Shown: positions 16,481-26,036 of the stretch, piece by piece
Position numbering within the stretch: the stretch's first letter is position 1
Layout of the letters: every line of letters begins with the position of its first letter
The notes under the pieces: generated by a model
Told to the model about the DNA's origin: nothing
The model's database searches: none
The model's input: only the letters and a program-made list of their open reading frames with translations
Origin: Pedobacter sp. BS3
GTDB taxonomy: Bacteria; Bacteroidota; Bacteroidia; Sphingobacteriales; Sphingobacteriaceae
Length of the DNA: 49,296 nucleotides
NCBI RefSeq assembly: GCF_008274585.1
Contig: NZ_VTRT01000011.1
Coordinates: forward strand, 1-49,296
Direction: 5' to 3'
Program-made: the position numbers and the translations under genes

Positions 16481-18076
16481 TTGAAAATGATAAAAAATAT
16501 ATTGTCTATAACACTATTTGCTTCAATGCTGGTAAGTGTATCATGTAAAAGCTTTTTGGATGTAAAGCCCGATAAGTATGTAGTATCTACCGAAAATTAT
16601 TATAAGAATGCCCAGCAAGTAGATATTGCTTTGAGAGGGGTATATGCCATTCTTGCGGAAACGTTTGTGTATGGAAATAGTATGCTGGGACGTATGGGCC
16701 TGGAAGCTGATGAAGGATTTATGCATTTTCCGACAGATAACGGTACAATTGGTTATTACGTAGTTAATACTACCGATGATAAATTACTTAACCATTGGCG
16801 GGCATTATATAAGGGAATAAGCAGGGCAAACCTTCTGTTAAAAAATATTGATAATCCGGAGATAGCCATTGATAAAACTGAAAGAGCAAGTATAAAGGGG
16901 CAGGCTTTATTTCTGCGGGGATATTATTTTTTTATGCTGGTGAGCAGATTTGGAGGTGTTCCACTTGTTCTAGACCCGCCGGTTTCCAGTGAAGATGAAT
17001 ATACTAAGCTACCCCGGTCTACTGCTAAAGAAGTTTACCAACAGGTACTTTCGGATATGGAGCAGGCTGCAGAGCTGGTAGATGATGTATCGAAAGTAGA
17101 ATCTGCTGGAAGGATAAGTAAATCCGCCGTGTGGGGAGTACTGGCCAGGGTTAATCTATATATGGCAGGTTATCCGCTGAATGAAACACCCAGGTATGCC
17201 GATGCCGCTAATTGGGCAAAAAAAGTAATTGATTTAGGATTCCATCAATTAAATCAATCTTACGAACAGGTTTTTGTTAACTATGCACAAGACCAATATT
17301 ATATCCCAGAAAGTATTTGGGAAGTTGAATTCTGGGGTAATGGTACTGGAGTTTATAATACCACAGGTGGTTGTGTTGGGATAAATAATGGTATCGCTTA
17401 TTCTGCAACAGGCACAGCCAACTGGGGATTTTCGCAGGGTATGGTAAGGCCACATCCCTGGTTGTACAGGCTGTATGACGCAACTGATTTACGCCGGGAT
17501 TGGGCTATATCCCCTTATAAATATGCAGATGCCGGGAAAGTGGCTTTCTCTCCAACTAACCTTATCATAGAAAGGTATTGCGGAAAGTTTAGACGGGAAA
17601 ACGAACTTGTTACTCCTAAAACCAATACGCAAACCCCGCAAAATTTCCCGCTTTTACGTTACTCCGATGTGTTATTGATGTATGCAGAAGCCATCAATGA
17701 ATCTGAAGGGAAACCAGATAATGCTTATGAATACATCAATCAGGTAAGAAGACGGGCCCACGGGCTTCCTGTAACTGCAACCAATACATCAGTTGATTTA
17801 TCCGGAATGTCTTATGCCGATTTCAAAGAAGAGATAAAGAATGAGAGGGCCCGCGAATTGTGCTTTGAGGCGTTGCGCAAAAACGACCTGATACGGTGGG
17901 GCGATTTTTATACAAATATGAAACAAAGGCTGTCAGAAGTGCCGGCAGGCACTAATACGCTGTATGTTTCCATGTATAACTATTATAATAATGTAACAGA
18001 GAGGGATGTTGTTTGGCCCATCCCTGCTTATGAAATGGGAGTTAATCCTAAACTGGTTCAAAATAAAGGGTGGTAG
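16481..18076 (+). CDS. SusD/RagB-family glycan-binding lipoprotein (SusD A)
   Basis: 531 residues. Lipoprotein signal with MLVSVSC (C22). The alpha-helical TPR-type SusD fold is evident from LFLRGYYFFMLVSRFGGVPL and the C-terminal LLRYSDVLLMYAEAINESEG, EYINQVRRRA and IKNERARELCFEALRKNDLI, hallmarks of this family, with the typical ending WPIPAYEMGVNPKLVQNKGW. It caps the SusC barrel on the cell surface and binds the glycan. Translationally close to SusC (12-nt gap). Followed by a DUF5017 lipoprotein gene, a common arrangement. Confidence 0.95.
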   Translation: MKMIKNILSITLFASMLVSVSCKSFLDVKPDKYVVSTENYYKNAQQVDIALRGVYAILAETFVYGNSMLGRMGLEADEGFMHFPTDNGTIGYYVVNTTDDKLLNHWRALYKGISRANLLLKNIDNPEIAIDKTERASIKGQALFLRGYYFFMLVSRFGGVPLVLDPPVSSEDEYTKLPRSTAKEVYQQVLSDMEQAAELVDDVSKVESAGRISKSAVWGVLARVNLYMAGYPLNETPRYADAANWAKKVIDLGFHQLNQSYEQVFVNYAQDQYYIPESIWEVEFWGNGTGVYNTTGGCVGINNGIAYSATGTANWGFSQGMVRPHPWLYRLYDATDLRRDWAISPYKYADAGKVAFSPTNLIIERYCGKFRRENELVTPKTNTQTPQNFPLLRYSDVLLMYAEAINESEGKPDNAYEYINQVRRRAHGLPVTATNTSVDLSGMSYADFKEEIKNERARELCFEALRKNDLIRWGDFYTNMKQRLSEVPAGTNTLYVSMYNYYNNVTERDVVWPIPAYEMGVNPKLVQNKGW

Positions 18077-18109
18077 CATCATCTCCAATAATTATTTAAA
18101 ACGAATGTT

Positions 18110-19093
18110 ATGAATAAAAATATAAAATGGGTTTTAGGCCTTATTGTAGTTTTCAATACATGGTCCTGCTCCAAAGAACTAAAAACAGAATATCCCAATT
18201 TTAAGGTATCGGTTGCCGATACAATTGTAAAAGCAGGAGAACCTGTAGTATTCAATTTTGAAGGTAATCCTGATATAATAACGTTTTATTCAGGAGAGTT
18301 TGGTAATGATTACGGCTATATGGATAAAGACAGTATAGTTGCTTTGAAACAGCTTAACTTATCTTTTCAAAACCAGGTACGCAGTCAGGGCGGTACAGAA
18401 CCTTTGTGTCAGGCTGATCAGTTCCATGTGCTGATAACTAATAACCTTAATTTAGTTGGAGCGTCGAAAGAAGATTCAGTGCAGCGTATTAAGGATGCAG
18501 TATGGAAAGATTTGACAGCCAAATTTACCTGGAGCCCGCTAACCTGTTCAAGTACAAATCCGTATATATCATCGGGTACAGCAAATATTGCAGACTCAGT
18601 TGAAAAGAATAAGCAAACATACATTGCTTTCCGGTATACAAACAGGCCCAATAATAATACAGTAGGAAAATCTTCTATCTGGAGGTTCCAGGCTTTAACG
18701 CTCACTGCTGTAACAGAATTAGGTAGTTCTTTGCTCATGAACCAGGGTAATGCGGGTTGGCAGCCTGTTTATGAGGGAGGAATAGAGTTATGGAATCCTA
18801 CTCCATTTAGCATCGCTTCTACTACCTCATACGCGGTAACTATGAGAGGGCCAAGAACCACTACAGAAACATATCAGATGTGGTGTATCAGTAAGCCTTT
18901 CATTATAACAGACACTAACCTGGGTAAGAATCCCGGAATAGGCATCAAATCCTATACAGACGTTCCATTGAAATCTTACAGCTATATCTTCACGACCGCG
19001 GGTACCTATAATGTGGTATTCCTTGCTATCAATGCTAATAAGGATAGTAAGCAGGAGTCTGTTCATCAGTTGCGAATCGTGGTAAAACCATAA
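18110..19093 (+). CDS. DUF5017-like surface lipoprotein
   Basis: 327 residues. Lipobox TWSC (C20). The N-terminal third, with a beta-rich KVSVADTIVKAGEPVVFNFE followed by ITFYSGEFGNDYGY, resembles DUF5017, a family found after SusD genes and usually considered a surface glycan-binding (SusE/F-position) protein. The remainder is Thr/Ser-rich beta structure ending in a PKD-like SYIFTTAGTYNVVFLAINAN. No catalytic motif is seen. Probably anchors on the outer leaflet with SusD. Domain assignment is from recalled motif resemblance and should be profile-checked. Confidence 0.75.
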   Translation: MNKNIKWVLGLIVVFNTWSCSKELKTEYPNFKVSVADTIVKAGEPVVFNFEGNPDIITFYSGEFGNDYGYMDKDSIVALKQLNLSFQNQVRSQGGTEPLCQADQFHVLITNNLNLVGASKEDSVQRIKDAVWKDLTAKFTWSPLTCSSTNPYISSGTANIADSVEKNKQTYIAFRYTNRPNNNTVGKSSIWRFQALTLTAVTELGSSLLMNQGNAGWQPVYEGGIELWNPTPFSIASTTSYAVTMRGPRTTTETYQMWCISKPFIITDTNLGKNPGIGIKSYTDVPLKSYSYIFTTAGTYNVVFLAINANKDSKQESVHQLRIVVKP

Positions 19094-19121
19094 CGTTAAA
19101 AGCGAGCCATACGAAATTAGG

Positions 19122-21113
19122 ATGAGTAAAACTAAAGGAATATTATTAGCCTGTTTTTTAGCCTGTGGCGGCGGAGTAAAAGCTCAAAATAGCCTGCCTG
19201 CACCTTTAAGATACCCCGACTCCACAATTTCTGATTTTGGTTTTGGATTAGACCTGAAACCAGTTGTTTTGCCAAATAAAAATTTATTAGTCAGCATTTC
19301 GCTGTTAGGTAATGGTTTTTATGAATGTAAGTATTTGGGCAAAACAGCCGATGGCTCATTATTATATAGTAGGCCGGAAAGAAACGAAGAGTTTAGCAGG
19401 AAGTTTGGGGAAGGGAAGCAAATATACGTAGACGGAAAACCTGAATACTTTTTCACAGAAAAACCAACCAGGCGATGGGTTCACGTAGAACTGGCAGATG
19501 ACGCTCCGCTGAGAATAATTAAAACCACATCCTTAACAGTTTCGGGTAGTCCGCTGGTTGGAGAGTTTACAATTGTAAAAAACCGGGATGGTGTATTCCT
19601 GGTAAAATACTCTTATGTAAATGAAGGAAAATCGTATTGGCCGGGAGGCAGTAACCCATGGATATATCCGCCTAATCCGGAAATAGGGTTTGGTAAAGGG
19701 TATAATGCCAATGGAAGCTGGAAAGGGGATAAAACCAGGGCTCAGTTTAGTTATGCGGAGCTAAATGATAAAAACAGATGGGAATTTGGCTCTTATAAAA
19801 AGGTGTTATCTAACGGCGAGCCACTGACACTCGAATTTTATCAAAGTCCTTCAGGGATATTTGATGTGGAAGTATTAGGTAAAAAAGAGCAGCAGGTTTT
19901 AATAACGTGGGATGTAGATAAGGTTACACTGTATGAAACCGCCCTGTTCAAAGGAATTCTGAACTTTTTCCCAAAGAAACTACCCAAAGGAATTTCTTCA
20001 ACCACTAAGGAACTATATAGCGGAGCAGATATAAGCTCTACCCAACCCATTTATAAAGATTTAACGGCGAGACATGGTTTTGTAATGGGAGGGAATCCCG
20101 GGATTTTAATAGAATATTACTTCGATAGAAAAGGGTCTGAGTGGAAACAGCGCCCTGTAAAAATGAAAGGGGGAAACCTTCACATTCAAACACTGGCTGT
20201 TCCGCAATGGGTTGATTGGGACGGAGACGGTAATTCAGATATTATTGGTGGCGATGCGTCAGGTTACATCTGGTTCTTTAAAAATACGGGTACAGATGAA
20301 AAGCCTATATGGCAACCTGGTGTGAAATTGAAGTCGCAGGGAAAAGTAATCCAGCGTCAGGCCGGACTAACCGGTTCAATACAAGGACCGAATGAAAAAA
20401 GATGGGGTTACGTGCAACCAGTTGTAATTGATTGGGATAACGACGGTTTATTAGATGTCCTGTGTAATGATATAAAAGGGGAATACGTGGTTTATAGAAA
20501 CACGGGAGATAAGCATACTCCAAAGTTAGGGCCTGCAAAACCTTTGGAATACAACAGCAAGCCGTTTAAGGCAGCCTGGAGAAGCAAGCCGGCAATGGTT
20601 CCTCAACGTTATCTGTCACAAAGTATAGAGGCCGCTGCCCCCATGCTGGCTATCAGTAGCTCTGGTATATTATGCAGCTATACCCGCGATAAAACAATCC
20701 CGGATAAGCTAACGGAGGAAATTCCGTTGAAATGGGAAAATGGAGAAGGTATACGCATAGTGGGTTTTGCCGGGCATGAAGGCAGGGCAACCCTAAGCGT
20801 ATGTGATTATAATCGCGATGGAAAATGGGATATTCTGTTCGGGCAGGGAATCCACATGTTTCAGTCTAAAGAAGTAAAAGAAGCAAAACCCTATGCAACC
20901 GCTTATGTGCTCATCAACAGCGGAACCAACCAAAAACCTGTTTTTGAAAGGCCAAAAGTAATCTGTCAGGAAAATGGAGAGCCGATAAATATGGACAGGC
21001 ATGGATGCTGGGTGAGTCCGGTTTTAACAAAAGAAGGTTTTGTTAAGGATATTCTTGCAGGTGGCGAAGACGGGAGATTCTATCTGTTTAAAAATCCCCG
21101 GATATGTAAATAA
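19122..21113 (+). CDS. Secreted FG-GAP/VCBS repeat protein
   Basis: 663 residues with a signal peptide ending VKAQNS (about residue 24). The N-terminal half has no domain I recognise. From about residue 360 there are calcium-binding FG-GAP/VCBS-type repeats: VDWDGDGNSDIIGGDASGYI, VIDWDNDGLLDVLCNDIKGE, VCDYNRDGKWDILFGQG and a last DILAGGEDGRFYLFKNP. Each has the DxDxDG calcium loop. Such propellers bind ligands or glycans on the surface. No T9SS tail is obvious. It lies inside the SusCD operon A, so it is probably surface-exposed and helps glycan capture; an enzymatic role of the first half cannot be excluded. Confidence 0.78.
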   Translation: MSKTKGILLACFLACGGGVKAQNSLPAPLRYPDSTISDFGFGLDLKPVVLPNKNLLVSISLLGNGFYECKYLGKTADGSLLYSRPERNEEFSRKFGEGKQIYVDGKPEYFFTEKPTRRWVHVELADDAPLRIIKTTSLTVSGSPLVGEFTIVKNRDGVFLVKYSYVNEGKSYWPGGSNPWIYPPNPEIGFGKGYNANGSWKGDKTRAQFSYAELNDKNRWEFGSYKKVLSNGEPLTLEFYQSPSGIFDVEVLGKKEQQVLITWDVDKVTLYETALFKGILNFFPKKLPKGISSTTKELYSGADISSTQPIYKDLTARHGFVMGGNPGILIEYYFDRKGSEWKQRPVKMKGGNLHIQTLAVPQWVDWDGDGNSDIIGGDASGYIWFFKNTGTDEKPIWQPGVKLKSQGKVIQRQAGLTGSIQGPNEKRWGYVQPVVIDWDNDGLLDVLCNDIKGEYVVYRNTGDKHTPKLGPAKPLEYNSKPFKAAWRSKPAMVPQRYLSQSIEAAAPMLAISSSGILCSYTRDKTIPDKLTEEIPLKWENGEGIRIVGFAGHEGRATLSVCDYNRDGKWDILFGQGIHMFQSKEVKEAKPYATAYVLINSGTNQKPVFERPKVICQENGEPINMDRHGCWVSPVLTKEGFVKDILAGGEDGRFYLFKNPRICK

Positions 21114-21156
21114 TCGCAAGCAATGATATGATTATAAACTTTAAAAATAAAGAACG

Positions 21157-22488
21157 ATGAGAAAAAACAGACTAAAACAAATTAGTGCAATAACACTGGT
21201 CTTTATTGGCATGGCAAAGATTTCTTCCGGACAGCTAATAGAAGAAACAGTTCCGGGTACAACAGCCGGAAATACCGGAACAGTAAAATTTACATACGGA
21301 GGCAGTGAAGTAACGTATACAACGGTACGGGCAAAAGACGGCAATGTCTGGTTACAGCAGAATTTAGGTTCATCAAATGTGGCCACGGCCCAGGCTACAG
21401 ATCAAGGCTCCTGGGGAGATTTGTTCCAGTGGGGGCGTTGGGATGACGGTCATCAATACCGGTCAGGGTTAACTACCTCAGACACCCCCCCGTCACCAAA
21501 CGACCCTACCGGTTTAAGTACTACAGTCCCCGCCCCGTTTTATTATAATTCAACAGTAGCAAACAGGTGGTGGGCCGGTGGAACGTCCTCCGATCAGGCA
21601 GCGGCCGCTTCCCCAAACGATGTTTCTGCAACAGACGGCTGCGACCCCTGTAAAAAACTACTGGCGGGACAATGGAGATTACCCACCAGTGCCGAATGGG
21701 AAACCTTAAAAGATGCAGAAGGAATCACGAATAATGCAACAGCCTTTAGCTCCAATCTGAAAATTCCGTCCACAACCTTTCGTGACGGGGGAACCGGGAA
21801 TTTGAACACCAATACCAACACAACCCGGCTTTGGTCATCTACTGCAGGAGTAAATGGCGGGGCCTATGTGCTTAGTTTGGTAAGCGGCAGCGCAACAATA
21901 CCCAACATCAGCCGGGCCAATGGATATGGCGTAAGGTGCATCAGGGCAGAAAGCACCACCCCTGTTGGTTTTATAAACTTTAAAGGCAAGAGCAGCGTGT
22001 GGGGCGTAAACTTAGAATGGGCGGTAGCATCAGAATATAATAATGCCTACTATACGGTTAAACATTCCCCGGATGGAGCCGTATTCAAAAAGCTGACAGA
22101 TATATCCGGCAAAGGAAATTCCTCGGTTCAGCAAACCTATACGTATGTCCACCGCAACCCTGTTTCAGGTATTAATTATTATAAATTATCGCAAACAGAT
22201 TTAGACGGGACGCAAAGGGAGCTTTCAACCATTGTGGTTGAAGGTACAGCCTTAGAGAAAGAGAAAATCATTATCAGTACTACCGACCAGTCTGTTAACG
22301 TATTGCTGGTTGGTTTTGAGTCTAAGCCGAAGCGAATCGTTATATCTTCCATTTCCGGTCAAAACGTGTATGCAGGGAGCATTGATAATGGGCGAGTGAC
22401 ACTTCCTGTAGCGCTTAGAGAAGGAGGATATGTTGCCAGAGTAGTTTTTAAAGATAATACAGTTAAAACAGTAAAATTTCTAAAGTAA
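21157..22488 (+). CDS. FISUMP-domain protein with T9SS sorting tail
   Basis: 443 residues, signal peptide to about residue 24. Residues about 35-268 form a Fibrobacter-succinogenes-major-paralogous (FISUMP, TIGR02145-like) domain: TVRAKDGNVWLQQNLG, WGDLFQWGRWDDGHQYRS, QWRLPTSAEWETLKDA and NGYGVRCIRAE. Residues about 270-443 have the fibronectin-like linker and C-terminal domain used by type IX secretion (VVEGTALEKEKIIISTTD... ARVVFKDNTVKTVKFLK). Codons 54-443 are a near-identical duplicate of codons 442-831 of the next gene. No enzyme motif is seen; probably a cell-surface binding protein. FISUMP function is unknown in general. Confidence 0.85.
   Translation: MRKNRLKQISAITLVFIGMAKISSGQLIEETVPGTTAGNTGTVKFTYGGSEVTYTTVRAKDGNVWLQQNLGSSNVATAQATDQGSWGDLFQWGRWDDGHQYRSGLTTSDTPPSPNDPTGLSTTVPAPFYYNSTVANRWWAGGTSSDQAAAASPNDVSATDGCDPCKKLLAGQWRLPTSAEWETLKDAEGITNNATAFSSNLKIPSTTFRDGGTGNLNTNTNTTRLWSSTAGVNGGAYVLSLVSGSATIPNISRANGYGVRCIRAESTTPVGFINFKGKSSVWGVNLEWAVASEYNNAYYTVKHSPDGAVFKKLTDISGKGNSSVQQTYTYVHRNPVSGINYYKLSQTDLDGTQRELSTIVVEGTALEKEKIIISTTDQSVNVLLVGFESKPKRIVISSISGQNVYAGSIDNGRVTLPVALREGGYVARVVFKDNTVKTVKFLK
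21316..22488 (+). repeat. 1173-bp duplication, copy 1
   Basis: Aligns without any indel to 23892-25064 (constant offset 2576). About 15 base differences were counted by eye, most near the two ends; the central 900 bp has only a few. It encodes the FISUMP domain and T9SS tail. Confidence 0.95.
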
Positions 22489-22568
22489 AGATTTTGCCTT
22501 TACCACAAATCATCGGTAAAACAACTTCGGGTTTTAGTTTAGACAGGTAAGTAGTTTAAGTCTATTTT

Positions 22569-25064
22569 ATGAGGGTCACAAAAATATGCCTGATTGCAAT
22601 TTTAGTGCAATTAATAATGAGTTCATTTAGGGTGTCTGCCCTGAATCAGTTGAGGCATGGCCAAACAGTTAACATTGCCGGGGCAGATTCCCTTTGGGTA
22701 AGCGAAGTTAAGTATCAGGATGCCGCAACAGGTATTTATCTCGGAAGTCCCAGTTTACTAAAACTATCAAATGGTGATATACTGGCATCTCATGACTATA
22801 ATGGGCCCACCTCAAATACTACAGGGGTTTACCGTTCCCAGGATAATGGATATACCTGGACCCATATAACAGATATTACGGGACTATTTTGGGCGACCCT
22901 TTTTGAATATCAGGGAAATATATACTTTTTAGGAACCAATGCTGGTACAGGAGTTACTTCGCGAACAATCGTTATTTGTCGTTCCACGGATAATGGCGCC
23001 ACATGGTCTGAGCCGGTAACGCTTTTTGATGAAGATATACCCAGCCAGCCAGTTAGGTATCATTGTGCGCCAACCCCTGTGGTAACGTATAATGGCCGGT
23101 TATTTCGGGCCTTTGAAGCGTTGGATACGCGATTTCTGTGGGCAAGAGGATATAGGGCATTTGTAATATCTATAGCGGAAGGCGCAGACCTTATGGTTCC
23201 TTCAAACTGGAAAATGAGCACCAAGGTTACTTATAACGCAGGGTGGGATCCCCCCGGGTCGGACTTAACAACAACAGGCTGGATAGAGGGAAATGTAGTA
23301 GTAGACCCCTTAGGAAAGTTATTGGATATCATAAGGGTTAATTCTGTACCTTATATAGACAAAGCGGCTATTATCAGGATTAGTGACGATGGCAGTTCTG
23401 CTACGTTTACGCCCGATGATTATATAGAGTTTCCTGGGGGGCTGCATAAATTTGTTATTCGTCCTGATACCGTTACCGGTGTTTACCTCGCGATGGTTAA
23501 CAACAATACGGATACGGCATACCCCCAGCAACGTAATATTTTGTCTTTATATGGTTCTACAAATTTGAGGAACTGGCATCATATTAAAACGTTAATGGAG
23601 GATGATCAGGGACTGCCATTTTCCGTCTCTGTTGAAAAAACAGGCTTTCAATACCCGGATTGGCATTTCGATGGCGATGATTTGATTTACCTGGTAAGAA
23701 CAGCTTATGATGGAGCATATAATTATCACAACGCCAACAGGATTACCTTTGGGAGATTAAAAAACTTCAGATCTTACATTACGTTTCCTCCGGATCCTCC
23801 GGCACCACCACCACTCTCAGAGAAAGTTCCCGATTCTGGTGTAGGAAGTACAGGTTATGTTCGGCTGGTGTATAATAGTAACGAAGTAGTTTATACAACG
23901 GTACGGGCAAAAGACGGCAATGTCTGGTTGCAGCAGAATCTAGGTTCATCAAATGTGGCCACGGCCCAGGCTACAGACCAGGGCTCCTGGGGAGATTTGT
24001 TCCAGTGGGGGCGTTGGGATGACGGTCATCAATACCGGTCAGGGTTAACTATCTCAGACACCCCCCCGTCACCAAACGACCCTACCGGTTTAAGTACTAC
24101 AGTCCCCGCCCCGTTTTATTATAATTCAACAGTAGCAAACAGGTGGTGGGCCGGTGGAACGTCCTCCGATCAGGCAGCGGCCGCTTCCCCAAACGATGTT
24201 TCTGCAACAGACGGCTGCGACCCCTGTAAAAAACTACTGGCGGGACAATGGAGATTACCCACCAGTGCCGAATGGGAAACCTTAAAAGATGCAGAAGGAA
24301 TCACGAATAATGCAACAGCCTTTAGCTCCAATCTGAAAATTCCGTCCACAACCTTTCGTGACGGGGGAACCGGGAATTTGAACACCAATACCAACACAAC
24401 CCGGCTTTGGTCATCTACTGCAGGAGTAAATGGCGGGGCCTATGTGCTTAGTTTGGTAAGCGGCAGCGCAACAATATCCAACATCAGCCGGGCCAATGGA
24501 TATGGCGTAAGGTGCATCAGGGCAGAAAGCACCACCCCTGTTGGTTTTATAAACTTTAAGGGCAAGAGCAGCGTGTGGGGCGTAAACTTAGAATGGGCGG
24601 TAGCATCAGAATATAATAATGCCTACTATACGGTTAAACATTCCCCGGATGGAGCCGTATTCAAAAAGCTGACAGATATATCCGGCAAAGGAAATTCCTC
24701 GGTTCAGCAAACCTATACGTATGTCCACCGCAACCCTGTTTCAGGTATTAATTATTATAAATTATCGCAAACAGATTTAGACGGGACGCAAAGGGAGCTT
24801 TCAACCATTGTGGTTGAAGGTACAGCCTTAGAGAAAGAGAAAATCATTATCAGTACTACCGACCAGTCTGTTAACGTATTGCTGGTTGGTTTTGAGTCTA
24901 AGCCGAAGCGAATCGTTATATCTTCCATTTCCGGTCAAAACGTGTATGCAGGGAGCATTGATAATGGGCGAGTGACACTTCCTGTAGCGCTTAGAGAAGG
25001 AGGATATGTTGCCAGAATAGTTTTTGAAGATAATACAGTTAAAGTGGTAAAATTTCTGAGGTAG
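22569..25064 (+). CDS. BNR (sialidase-like) propeller enzyme with FISUMP domain and T9SS tail
   Basis: 831 residues with a signal peptide (about 1-25). Residues about 45-415 are a BNR/sialidase-superfamily propeller with Asp-boxes RSQDNGYTWT and RSTDNGATWSE. The canonical sialidase (F/Y)RIP motif is absent; the equivalent region reads YLGSPSLLKLSNGDIL. It may be a glycosidase or a lyase of propeller fold rather than a true sialidase. A proline-rich linker (PPDPPAPPP, about 410-420) leads to a FISUMP domain (about 425-655) and a T9SS C-terminal domain (about 660-831), so it is exported and fixed on the surface. The last 390 codons duplicate those of the upstream gene. It sits in the SusCD A operon direction, 80 nt after that gene. 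Confidence 0.82.
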   Translation: MRVTKICLIAILVQLIMSSFRVSALNQLRHGQTVNIAGADSLWVSEVKYQDAATGIYLGSPSLLKLSNGDILASHDYNGPTSNTTGVYRSQDNGYTWTHITDITGLFWATLFEYQGNIYFLGTNAGTGVTSRTIVICRSTDNGATWSEPVTLFDEDIPSQPVRYHCAPTPVVTYNGRLFRAFEALDTRFLWARGYRAFVISIAEGADLMVPSNWKMSTKVTYNAGWDPPGSDLTTTGWIEGNVVVDPLGKLLDIIRVNSVPYIDKAAIIRISDDGSSATFTPDDYIEFPGGLHKFVIRPDTVTGVYLAMVNNNTDTAYPQQRNILSLYGSTNLRNWHHIKTLMEDDQGLPFSVSVEKTGFQYPDWHFDGDDLIYLVRTAYDGAYNYHNANRITFGRLKNFRSYITFPPDPPAPPPLSEKVPDSGVGSTGYVRLVYNSNEVVYTTVRAKDGNVWLQQNLGSSNVATAQATDQGSWGDLFQWGRWDDGHQYRSGLTISDTPPSPNDPTGLSTTVPAPFYYNSTVANRWWAGGTSSDQAAAASPNDVSATDGCDPCKKLLAGQWRLPTSAEWETLKDAEGITNNATAFSSNLKIPSTTFRDGGTGNLNTNTNTTRLWSSTAGVNGGAYVLSLVSGSATISNISRANGYGVRCIRAESTTPVGFINFKGKSSVWGVNLEWAVASEYNNAYYTVKHSPDGAVFKKLTDISGKGNSSVQQTYTYVHRNPVSGINYYKLSQTDLDGTQRELSTIVVEGTALEKEKIIISTTDQSVNVLLVGFESKPKRIVISSISGQNVYAGSIDNGRVTLPVALREGGYVARIVFEDNTVKVVKFLR
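23892..25064 (+). repeat. 1173-bp duplication, copy 2
   Basis: Second copy of 21316-22488. Amino-acid changes seen: Thr to Ile in T(T/I)SDTP, Pro to Ser in ATI(P/S)NISR, and several in the last 20 residues. Ends exactly at the stop codon of both genes. Confidence 0.95.
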
Positions 25065-25123
25065 AGATAGAGCTCTAGTATTAATCCACTTTACTCTCTT
25101 CCTTAAAATTATAATATAAAAAG

Positions 25124-25990
25124 ATGAAGACAAAGAGAAGCATAACAATGATATTGATTGCATTGACACAATTGATGTGTAAAGCGCAAACCGACAGAAC
25201 CACCGGTCAACCAGAAACCGTCCTCGGCTGGCAATTAGGCGCCCAAGCGTACACATTTAACCGTTTCACCTTTACCCAGGCCTTAGACAAAATAGACAGC
25301 TGCAATCTAAAAAATGTAGAAGCCTATCCTCAGCAACTCATCGGTGGTGGGATAAACGAAAAGATGGACTACCACATGTCCGAAAGCAGCAGGCAATACG
25401 TACTACAGCAATTGCAGGCAAAGAAAATCAGGCTGGTATCCTATGGCGTTATCAAAACCCAGGACAGCAGCGAGTGGGAAAAAATATTTGCCTTCGCCAA
25501 ATCGCTGGGCGCAGAAAACATCACCTGCGAACCCGAAGCCAAAGACATTCCGCTGGTATCGCAATTATGTGATAAATACCAAATCAACGCCGCCATACAC
25601 AACCACCCCCGGCCCTCGCACTATTGGAATCCCGATACCGTGCTCAAAGCCATTGCCGGACAAAGCAAGCGCTTAGGCGCCTGTGCCGATATCGGCCACT
25701 GGGTACGTTCAGGATTAGACCCCATAGTCTGCCTGCAGAAGCTGCAGGGGCATATTATCCAGCTACACTTCAAAGACCTGAGTGAAAAAGGAAACATCAA
25801 CGCACACGATGTACACTGGGGCACAGGCATCAGCAATATCCCCGGCGTCATCGCCGAGCTCAAGCGCCAGAGATTCAAAGGAGTCATCTCCGCCGAATAC
25901 GAGTACAACTGGGAAAACAACGTCCCCGACGTACAGGCAAGTGTAGAAAACTTCAGGACTATGGTCAGGAAGTCACCAAAGTCAAAATAA
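25124..25990 (+). CDS. Secreted sugar phosphate isomerase/epimerase-like TIM barrel
   Basis: 288 residues. An N-terminal signal-like segment (MILIALTQLMCKAQ) precedes an AP-endonuclease-2-type TIM barrel: LGAQAYTFNRFTFTQALDKI, NLKNVEAYPQQL, ENITCEPEA, YQINAAIHNHPRP, LGACADIGHWVRSG, IIQLHFKDL and GVISAEYEYNW. The His/Glu/Asp residues in these strands are the expected metal ligands. Exported members of this family are frequent in Bacteroidota polysaccharide loci, with mostly unknown substrates. It uses markedly more C-ending codons than its neighbours. Possible MCKAQ lipobox-like cysteine at residue 19, so it could be a lipoprotein. Family sure, reaction unknown. Confidence 0.82.
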   Translation: MKTKRSITMILIALTQLMCKAQTDRTTGQPETVLGWQLGAQAYTFNRFTFTQALDKIDSCNLKNVEAYPQQLIGGGINEKMDYHMSESSRQYVLQQLQAKKIRLVSYGVIKTQDSSEWEKIFAFAKSLGAENITCEPEAKDIPLVSQLCDKYQINAAIHNHPRPSHYWNPDTVLKAIAGQSKRLGACADIGHWVRSGLDPIVCLQKLQGHIIQLHFKDLSEKGNINAHDVHWGTGISNIPGVIAELKRQRFKGVISAEYEYNWENNVPDVQASVENFRTMVRKSPKSK

Positions 25991-26036
25991 AATCCAGCTA
26001 TAGGGTCAAAAGAAAAAATAACGTAACAACTTATAA

